This document shows positions 1 to 4,102 of a stretch of 8,938 bases of DNA, piece by piece (the first letter of the stretch is position 1; every line of letters starts with the position of its first letter). Location of the stretch: contig JAITMW010000070.1 in the NCBI GenBank assembly GCA_031277155.1, positions 1 to 8,938 on the forward strand. The letters run 5' to 3'. The notes below the pieces were generated by a model that was given only the letters and a program-made list of their open reading frames with translations, did no database searches and had not been told where the DNA came from. The translations under genes and the position numbers were made by a program. The stretch comes from Clostridiales bacterium (GTDB taxonomy: Bacteria > Bacillota > Clostridia > Lachnospirales > WRAX01).

Positions 1-9
1 GCCTACATC

Positions 10-95
10 GGGCGAGCGTAGCTCGCCCCTACATTTGGCATCCTCGTATGGTTGTTGTAGTACATCAATGCTGTAGGGGCGAGCTATGCTCGCCC
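10..95. repeat. REP-like inverted palindrome pair 1 (BIME-like)
   Basis: Two copies of one palindromic unit lie in opposite orientation. Copy 1 (10-33) has 8-bp arms GGGCGAGC and GCTCGCCC around the triplet GTA, followed by CTACA. Copy 2 (72-95) begins with TGTAG and then has the same arms around TAT. The CTACA and TGTAG ends face each other across a 38-base spacer, so the whole pair can fold into one long imperfect stem as well as two small hairpins. The same unit occurs four more times at 7732-7965. It has no T-run, so it is not a canonical terminator. It lies just upstream of cysE, 26 bases before the start codon. The layout resembles REP/BIME elements, but no REP transposase is visible in the window. 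Confidence 0.9.
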
Positions 96-121
96 GCGAT
101 TTATAGAAAGCAGGAATCATC

Positions 122-700
122 ATGGGAATACGATATTTGGCCAGATTCATCCGCGAGCATGACCCGGCCATACGCTCTAACATCGAATTGTTGCTATATC
201 AGGGTCTTTGGGCCATCATCTTCCATCGCGCGGCCCATTGGATGTACAAAAGGCGGCTTTTTCTGCTGTCACGCCTGGTGTCACAAATCTCCCGCTTTCT
301 TACGGGCATAGAAATTCACCCCGGCGCCGTCATCGGCGACGGCGTTTTCATTGACCACGGCGCGGGCGTCGTCATAGGCGAAACCTGCGAAATCGGCAAC
401 AATGTCGTAATATATCAGGGCGTGACCCTGGGCGGCACCGGCAAGGATGTGGGCAAACGTCACCCCACCATCGGCAGCAATGTCGTCATAGGCGCGGGCA
501 CCGCCGTGCTTGGTCCCATCAGCATCGGCGCGGGCAGCAAGCTGGGCGCAGGCACCGTGGTATTGCGCGATGTGCCGCCAAACAGCACCGTGGTTGGCGA
601 GCGAGGCCGCGACATCCAAAACGAACATTCCCTGCATCTGGAAATAGAGCTTTTGCGCAAGCGCGTGGAATATCTTGAGGCCAAGGTCTTGGGGCGTTAA
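122..700 (+). CDS. cysE: Serine O-acetyltransferase (CysE)
   Basis: Transfers acetyl from acetyl-CoA to L-serine to make O-acetylserine, the committed step of cysteine synthesis in the cytosol. The 192-residue product is the short Gram-positive form with a reduced N-terminal helical domain. From about residue 60 it is a left-handed beta-helix made of hexapeptide repeats. The catalytic region reads GIEIHPG, then FIDHGAGVVIGET, with His79 as the expected catalytic base. GVTLGGTGK follows, then KRHPTIG with His114. Glu64 sits where the E. coli enzyme has its catalytic Asp, which I recall as normal for Bacillus-type CysE. The C-terminus is a helical, charged tail (LEIELLRKRVEYLEAK) in the region used for binding cysteine synthase in other species. 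The start is supported by AGGA six bases upstream of ATG. No cysK is adjacent, and no clear sigma-A promoter was found upstream, so it may be read from a gene outside the window. Confidence 0.96.
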   Translation: MGIRYLARFIREHDPAIRSNIELLLYQGLWAIIFHRAAHWMYKRRLFLLSRLVSQISRFLTGIEIHPGAVIGDGVFIDHGAGVVIGETCEIGNNVVIYQGVTLGGTGKDVGKRHPTIGSNVVIGAGTAVLGPISIGAGSKLGAGTVVLRDVPPNSTVVGERGRDIQNEHSLHLEIELLRKRVEYLEAKVLGR

Positions 701-707
701 GTTTATA

Positions 708-736
708 TTGATTATTTCCCGCGCAAAGTTTATAAT
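708..736 (+). promoter_or_regulatory. Sigma-A promoter of the tyrosine phosphatase gene
   Basis: The -35 hexamer TTGATT (708-713), a 17-bp spacer and a perfect -10 TATAAT (731-736) lie just after the cysE stop and 30 bases before the phosphatase ATG. A transcription start near 743 would give a leader of about 23 bases that includes the AGGAGG ribosome site at 753-758. This implies that the phosphatase gene is transcribed independently of cysE. Confidence 0.75.
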
Positions 737-765
737 GAGACAAGAATAACCAAGGAGGAAACGAG

Positions 766-1518
766 ATGAGAAAACTGATAAATTTTAGGGATTTGGGCGG
801 CCTTGCGGCGGCAGACGGCAAAAAGGTGCGCCCGCGGCGGCTTTTGCGCGCCGCGCAGCCTGTCGGGCTTTTGCCCGAAGATTTGGCAATGCTGAAAGAC
901 CACGGCCTTGCGCTGATTGTGGACTTTCGCTCGGAAATGGAGATAGAAAGCGAGCCTGTCGACAAAATTGACGGTGTTGCATATGTAAATCTGGATGTGA
1001 TGGCAGACAAAATGTCAAATTGGGCCAACCCAAAGCAATGGATGGAAAGGCTGCATCCCGACATTGCGGATGCTGAAATGATGGACAATTACAAAGGCTT
1101 CATACATATGGTATCATCAAAAATAGGCTTTGCTGAATTTCTTCGGCACCTGGCGGCCATGGAAGACGGCGCGATACTTTTTCATTGCGCCGCGGGAAAG
1201 GACAGGACAGGCTTTGGCGCGGCCATTGCCTTGAAGATACTGGGCGTTTCTGACGAAGATATCTATATGGATTATCTGAAAACACTGAAAGAGCGCGAAG
1301 AGGTAAATCTCGCAATTATTGAAAAATACCGCGTCATGGGCCTCAACGAAAGCCAGCTGGAAGCATTGACCACAATGTATGGTGTAAGGCAGGAATATCT
1401 GGCCGCCGCCTTTGCCGCCATAGAGGCAGAATATGGCAGCTTTGAGAATTATATCACCCGGGGCCTGGGCATTTCCGAAGAGGACATCGCCCGCATACGG
1501 GAGTTTTATTTGGAATAG
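766..1518 (+). CDS. Tyrosine/serine protein phosphatase, PtpB/LipA type
   Basis: A 250-residue cysteine-dependent phosphatase of the Y_phosphatase3 family, which includes mycobacterial PtpB and Listeria LipA. The N-terminus has the family hallmark NFRDLGG (residues 6-12), followed by RPRRLLRAAQP and then IVDFRSEMEIE around residues 51-61. The P-loop is HCAAGKDRTG, with Cys141 as the thiol nucleophile and Arg147 binding phosphate; the Lys and Asp inside the loop are typical of this subfamily. There is no signal peptide or membrane segment, so it is either cytosolic or exported by an unseen route. Family members act on phosphotyrosine, phosphoserine or phosphoinositides; the substrate here cannot be read from sequence. 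The start is supported by AGGAGG seven bases upstream and by its own promoter. The 3' end overlaps convergent folA by 13 bp. Confidence 0.93.
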   Translation: MRKLINFRDLGGLAAADGKKVRPRRLLRAAQPVGLLPEDLAMLKDHGLALIVDFRSEMEIESEPVDKIDGVAYVNLDVMADKMSNWANPKQWMERLHPDIADAEMMDNYKGFIHMVSSKIGFAEFLRHLAAMEDGAILFHCAAGKDRTGFGAAIALKILGVSDEDIYMDYLKTLKEREEVNLAIIEKYRVMGLNESQLEALTTMYGVRQEYLAAAFAAIEAEYGSFENYITRGLGISEEDIARIREFYLE

Positions 1519-2006
1519 GGCGCGTTGTTTTTATATTCGCAATAACAAAATTTCAAGCCCTGATGCCCTTTAATCTCCGATTGGCTGTGCAATTGCCAAT
1601 TGCCCATGGCGTCCAAATTGGGAAAGCCGCGGTCTGTGGGCACCGTCGCAAAAATCTTCGTAACATAGGCCGTGTCGCAATAATCCAGCAGCAATTCATA
1701 AATCTGCTGGCCGCCTATGACAAAAATATTCTCTGCGTCATATTGGGACAAGCACTGCATAAGCCCTTGCAGCGAATTGCAAACAACCGCGCCGCCTGCC
1801 GCAAAATCCGCATCCCTTGTAAGCACCACATTTACGCGGCCTTTCAGCGGCCCTTTTGGCAGCGCCGCCAGCGTCACCCTGCCCATCACCACCACCTTGC
1901 CCATGGTCATGCTTTTAAAACGCTGCAAATCCTCGGGAATATAAAAAGGCTGGTCGCCCTTTGCGCCAATACCCCAATCTTCACATACCGCAACAATCAG
2001 CTTCAT
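1506..2006 (-). CDS. folA: Dihydrofolate reductase
   Basis: Reduces dihydrofolate to tetrahydrofolate with NADPH, feeding thymidylate, purine and methionine synthesis; it is the target of trimethoprim. The length of 166 residues is normal. Visible motifs are DWGIGAKGDQPFYIPEDL (residues 10-27), with Asp26 as the catalytic acid, then FKSMTMGKVVVMGR, RVNVVLTR (57-64) and the NADPH-binding FVIGGQQIY (95-103). One oddity is that the usual MGRKT or MGRHT reads MGRVT: Val44 replaces the basic residue that normally helps hold the NADPH 2'-phosphate. The neighbouring Arg43 is kept. There is no thymidylate synthase gene beside it. It is read from a full-consensus promoter with a very short leader and overlaps the phosphatase gene at its 3' end. 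Confidence 0.95.
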   Translation of the reverse strand: MKLIVAVCEDWGIGAKGDQPFYIPEDLQRFKSMTMGKVVVMGRVTLAALPKGPLKGRVNVVLTRDADFAAGGAVVCNSLQGLMQCLSQYDAENIFVIGGQQIYELLLDYCDTAYVTKIFATVPTDRGFPNLDAMGNWQLHSQSEIKGHQGLKFCYCEYKNNAPYSK

Positions 2007-2021
2007 GAAATCACCCAGATT

Positions 2022-2050
2022 ATTATAACCCTTCGCGAATTACATGTCAA
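2022..2050 (-). promoter_or_regulatory. Full-consensus sigma-A promoter of folA
   Basis: On the minus strand TTGACA (2045-2050), a 17-bp spacer (2028-2044) and TATAAT (2022-2027) match the sigma-A consensus at all twelve hexamer positions. The predicted transcription start near 2015 leaves only about 9 bases before the folA ATG at 2006, with GGTGA (2011-2015) as the only possible ribosome site, at the very 5' end of the message. The promoter fills the gap between folA and the divergent gamma-glutamyltransferase gene, whose ribosome site begins 5 bases beyond the -35 box. Confidence 0.85.
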
Positions 2051-2066
2051 GTCAAGAGGTGTGCAT

Positions 2067-3674
2067 ATGAATTTTGACCCAAACCACAATCCCTATCCTT
2101 CCGCCCGCGCCGTCCATTACGCCAAAAACGGCATGGTGGCCACATCCCATCCGCTGGCGGCCCAGGCAGGGCTGGACATGATAAAACGCGGCGGCAACGC
2201 CGTGGATGCGGCCATTGCCGCGGCTGCTTGCCTTACGGTGACAGAGCCCACATCCAACGGCATCGGCGGGGATGCCTTTGCCATTGTGTGGGCAAACGGC
2301 AAAATGGCGGGGCTTAACAGCTCCGGCCCGGCACCCATGGCCATCAGCATTGATGCCGTAAAATCTTTGGGCCACAGCCAAATGCCAAAAACCGGCTGGC
2401 TGCCTGTCACGGTGCCGGGTGTGCCCGGGGCCTGGGCGGCCCTTTCGCGGCGTTTTGGCGCGCTTACATTGGCGCAGTGCCTAAAACCCGCCATAGATTA
2501 TGCCCGCGAGGGCTTTGCGGTGTCCCCCACTGTTGCCAAATATTGGGGCATCGCCATGAAGTCTTACTCCAAGCTGACCGGGGACGAATTTGCCCCATTT
2601 TTCAAGACCTTTGCCCCGGATGGGCGCGTCCCGGGGGCCGGAGATATTATCAGGCTGCCGCATCACGCCAACACCCTGGAAGAAATTGGCGAAACCATGG
2701 CCGAGAGCTTTTACAGGGGCGACCTGGCCGATAAAATCGCGGCGTTTTCCCAAAAGACGGGCGGCTTTCTTGCAAAGTCTGATTTGGCGGCCTTTCAACC
2801 CGAATTTGTCACGCCAATCTCCACAAGCTATCGCGGATATGACATCTGGGAGATGCCCCCAAACGGCCAGGGTCTGGTGGCGCTGATTGCGCTGAACATC
2901 CTAAAGGGCTATGAATTTGCAAGCAGAGATTGCGCCCTGACATTTCACCGCCAATTTGAGGCCATAAAGCTGGCTTTTGCGGCGGGCAAGGAATTTATCA
3001 CAGACCCCGGGCATATGCAAACCCCTGCCAGCGCCCTGCTTAGCGATGATTACGCAAGTCAGCTGCGCGGGCAAATCGGCGATACCGCGGCGGCGCCCGC
3101 GCCAATTGCGCCAAAGGGCGGCGGCACGGTATATCTGGCCGCGGCAGACGGCCACGGCAATATGGTTTCTTACATACAAAGCAATTATATGGGCTTTGGC
3201 AGCGGCATTGCGGTGCCGGGCACGGGAATTGCCCTGCAAAACCGCGGCGCGGATTTCAGCCTTGACGGCGCCCACGCCAATGCCCTTGCGGGCGGCAAGC
3301 GCAGCTATCACACCATCATCCCCGGCTTTATCACGCGTGACAAGCAGGCCATCGGCCCATTTGGCGTCATGGGCGGATATATGCAGCCCCAGGGCCATGT
3401 GCAGATGGTGCAAAACTGCATAGATTTTGGCCTTGGCCCCCAGGCCGCGCTGGATGCGCCCAGATGGCAGTGGACGCAGGGCAGGGCGTTCCACGTGGAA
3501 CACGCCTTTCCTCGACATATTGCGCAGCAGCTTTCGGCGCGGGGCCATGAAATGCATGTGGCGCTGGATTCCGGCAGCTTTGGCCGCGGCCAGATAATTT
3601 GGCGCAATCCCGAGACGGGGGTGCTGGCGGGCGGCACCGAGGCGCGCTGCGATGGGGCGATTGCGGCTTGGTGA
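2067..3674 (+). CDS. ggt: Gamma-glutamyltransferase family protein (YwrD-like)
   Basis: A 535-residue Ntn-hydrolase of the gamma-glutamyltranspeptidase family. These proteins are made as one chain that cuts itself into two subunits and then hydrolyses or transfers gamma-glutamyl groups from glutathione or related amides. The N-terminal part has RGGNAVDAAIAAA (41-53) and SNGIGGDAF (63-71). The nucleophile is expected to be Thr354 in GGGTVYLAAAD, giving subunits of about 353 and 182 residues. GVMGGYMQPQGHVQMV (433-448) is the conserved C-terminal core. There is no signal peptide, so it is probably cytosolic, like B. subtilis YwrD and unlike secreted Ggt. The classical substrate-binding Arg before the MAP motif is not evident; this region reads NSSGPAP (84-90). 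The start ATG is chosen over an upstream in-frame extension because AGAGGTG lies 5 bases before it and the extension would run antisense across folA. Confidence is high for the family and moderate for the substrate. Confidence 0.92.
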   Translation: MNFDPNHNPYPSARAVHYAKNGMVATSHPLAAQAGLDMIKRGGNAVDAAIAAAACLTVTEPTSNGIGGDAFAIVWANGKMAGLNSSGPAPMAISIDAVKSLGHSQMPKTGWLPVTVPGVPGAWAALSRRFGALTLAQCLKPAIDYAREGFAVSPTVAKYWGIAMKSYSKLTGDEFAPFFKTFAPDGRVPGAGDIIRLPHHANTLEEIGETMAESFYRGDLADKIAAFSQKTGGFLAKSDLAAFQPEFVTPISTSYRGYDIWEMPPNGQGLVALIALNILKGYEFASRDCALTFHRQFEAIKLAFAAGKEFITDPGHMQTPASALLSDDYASQLRGQIGDTAAAPAPIAPKGGGTVYLAAADGHGNMVSYIQSNYMGFGSGIAVPGTGIALQNRGADFSLDGAHANALAGGKRSYHTIIPGFITRDKQAIGPFGVMGGYMQPQGHVQMVQNCIDFGLGPQAALDAPRWQWTQGRAFHVEHAFPRHIAQQLSARGHEMHVALDSGSFGRGQIIWRNPETGVLAGGTEARCDGAIAAW

Positions 3675-3714
3675 ATCTAAGAATAAAAAACCTCACCAAT
3701 AGACAAAATATCGC

Positions 3715-3743
3715 TTGTCGAAAAGAGGGGGATGGCGTATAAT
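3715..3743 (+). promoter_or_regulatory. Sigma-A promoter of the small toxin gene
   Basis: TTGTCG (3715-3720), a 17-bp spacer and a perfect TATAAT (3738-3743) predict a transcript starting near 3750. The leader before the toxin ATG is then about 100 bases, unusually long for a 35-codon gene and rich in secondary structure. Confidence 0.75.
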
Positions 3744-3752
3744 TATAGATAA

Positions 3753-3784
3753 GGTTTGCCGCCCGATTTTTTAGGGCGCAAACC
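3753..3784 (+). promoter_or_regulatory. 5' hairpin of the toxin mRNA leader
   Basis: GGTTTGC, a bulged C, then GCCC (3753-3764) pairs with GGGCGCAAACC (3774-3784) around a T-rich 9-base loop. The stem has 11 base pairs and begins within a few bases of the predicted transcript start. Stable 5' stems of this kind protect toxin mRNAs in type I toxin-antitoxin loci. The T-run is inside the loop and not after the stem, so it does not look like a terminator. Confidence 0.6.
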
Positions 3785-3789
3785 GACCG

Positions 3790-3822
3790 AAGGACAATCA
3801 AAAAAGCGTGGTGGTTGGCAAA
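3790..3822 (+). repeat. Left arm of an inverted repeat around the toxin gene
   Basis: AAGGACAATC (3790-3799), AAGCG (3804-3808) and GGTTGGCAAA (3813-3822) recur in the same order, reverse-complemented, at 4003-4029. In the right arm these are TTTGCCAACC, CGCTT and GATTGTCCTT. The spacing between blocks is shorter in the right arm. The two arms enclose the toxin gene and its terminator. Confidence 0.8.
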
Positions 3823-3843
3823 ATCCCCTGGCAGAAAGGGGGT
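3823..3843 (+). promoter_or_regulatory. Hairpin masking the toxin ribosome site
   Basis: ATCCCC (3823-3828) can pair with GGGGGT (3838-3843) as six pairs including one T-G wobble, around a 9-base loop. The GGGGG run is the core of the ribosome site for the toxin ATG at 3850, so this stem would hide it. CCCCTGGC (3825-3832) recurs exactly at 3961-3968 in the terminator. The antisense RNA from this locus therefore carries a perfect 8-base complement to this leader segment. Confidence 0.55.
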
Positions 3844-3849
3844 GGAGCT

Positions 3850-3957
3850 ATGTCTATATTCGAGACTGTCATGATTTTGTTTGTGGCCATGACATTTGTC
3901 GTGTCGCTGGCAGGATTGATGATATATCTGATAGATATATTTTCGAAAAGAAAATAA
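3850..3957 (+). CDS. Putative holin-like toxin peptide, type I toxin candidate
   Basis: A 35-residue peptide beginning MSIFETVMILF and ending in IFSKRK. Residues 7-30 form a single strongly hydrophobic membrane segment, followed by a basic tail. The length, the MSxxE start, the single helix and the KRK end fit the putative holin-like toxin family of Bacillota (related in style to TxpA/BsrG), from memory of that family and not from a search. Such peptides insert into the cytoplasmic membrane when their antisense RNA is lost. The ATG is preceded by a strong purine run AAAGGGGGTGG (3835-3845). The stop codon lies inside the 5' arm of the terminator hairpin. The surrounding promoter, leader hairpins, terminator and antisense promoter support a real gene despite its size. 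A longer overlapping reading frame (3756-3992) lacks these signals. Confidence 0.82.
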   Translation: MSIFETVMILFVAMTFVVSLAGLMIYLIDIFSKRK

Positions 3958-3986
3958 CCGCCCCTGGCTGGGTTAGCGGTTATTTT
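3951..3986. terminator. Bidirectional terminator of toxin and antisense RNA
   Basis: AAAATAACCGC (3951-3961) is a perfect 11-bp complement of GCGGTTATTTT (3976-3986), with CCC/GGG pairing possible inside the loop. On the plus strand the stem ends in TTATTTT and closes the toxin gene, with the stop codon inside the stem. On the minus strand it ends in TTATTTTCTTTTC and would stop the antisense RNA. A-T flanks on both sides make it usable in either direction. Confidence 0.8.
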
Positions 3987-4002
3987 AAATAATCAGTGAT
4001 AC

Positions 4003-4029
4003 TTTGCCAACCGCTTCGCGATTGTCCTT
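4003..4029 (-). repeat. Right arm of the inverted repeat around the toxin gene
   Basis: Reverse complement of the left arm at 3790-3822, with 25 of its bases in three exactly matching blocks (10, 5 and 10 bases). It occupies the first part of the predicted antisense RNA, whose start falls at its outer edge. Confidence 0.8.
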
Positions 4030-4035
4030 TTTAAT

Positions 4036-4064
4036 ATTATACCATGACAATCACAATTATGCAA
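4036..4064 (-). promoter_or_regulatory. Promoter of the antisense RNA
   Basis: On the minus strand TTGCAT (4059-4064), a 17-bp spacer and a perfect TATAAT (4036-4041) point towards the toxin gene. No gene lies on the minus strand in that direction before the shared terminator, which makes a small RNA the natural product. The promoter also sits about 40 bases upstream of the divergently oriented glutamine synthetase start. Confidence 0.7.
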
Positions 4065-4102
4065 GACAAATTTTTCAAATCCAGTTGTAAGGGGGATGTT
4101 TT

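Larger units (their letters stand above)
3945..4029 (-). ncRNA. Predicted antisense antitoxin RNA
   Basis: A minus-strand promoter at 4036-4064 should start a transcript near 4029. This RNA would run for about 80 bases and end at the hairpin shared with the toxin gene, where the minus strand reads into a TTTTC-rich stretch. The RNA would overlap the last toxin codons and the toxin terminator. Its 5' part repeats the sequence of the toxin leader (see the inverted repeat). It also carries GCCAGGGG, complementary to CCCCTGGC near the toxin ribosome site. No reading frame of note lies in it. Convergent RNAs meeting at a common terminator are the layout of the par (Fst) and TxpA/RatA type I loci. 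The RNA is inferred from promoter and terminator signals only. Confidence 0.6.

Noticed and set aside
1490..1511. CCCG-CATA-CGGG hairpin followed by a T-rich stretch as terminator of the phosphatase gene
   Set aside because: Only four base pairs, and it lies inside the coding region ahead of the stop codon.
1563..2066. N-terminal extension of the gamma-glutamyltransferase reading frame
   Set aside because: It runs antisense through folA, has no family similarity, and the ATG at 2067 has a good ribosome site and begins a normal-length family protein.
3668..3699. TTGGTGA / TCACCAA inverted repeat at the ggt stop as a terminator
   Set aside because: The 7-bp stem has an 18-base loop and no T-run follows. 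It is too weak to call.
3756..3992. 78-codon plus-strand frame overlapping the small toxin
   Set aside because: It lacks a ribosome site, starts inside the leader hairpin and shows no domain. The 35-codon frame has the ribosome site, membrane helix and terminator fit.
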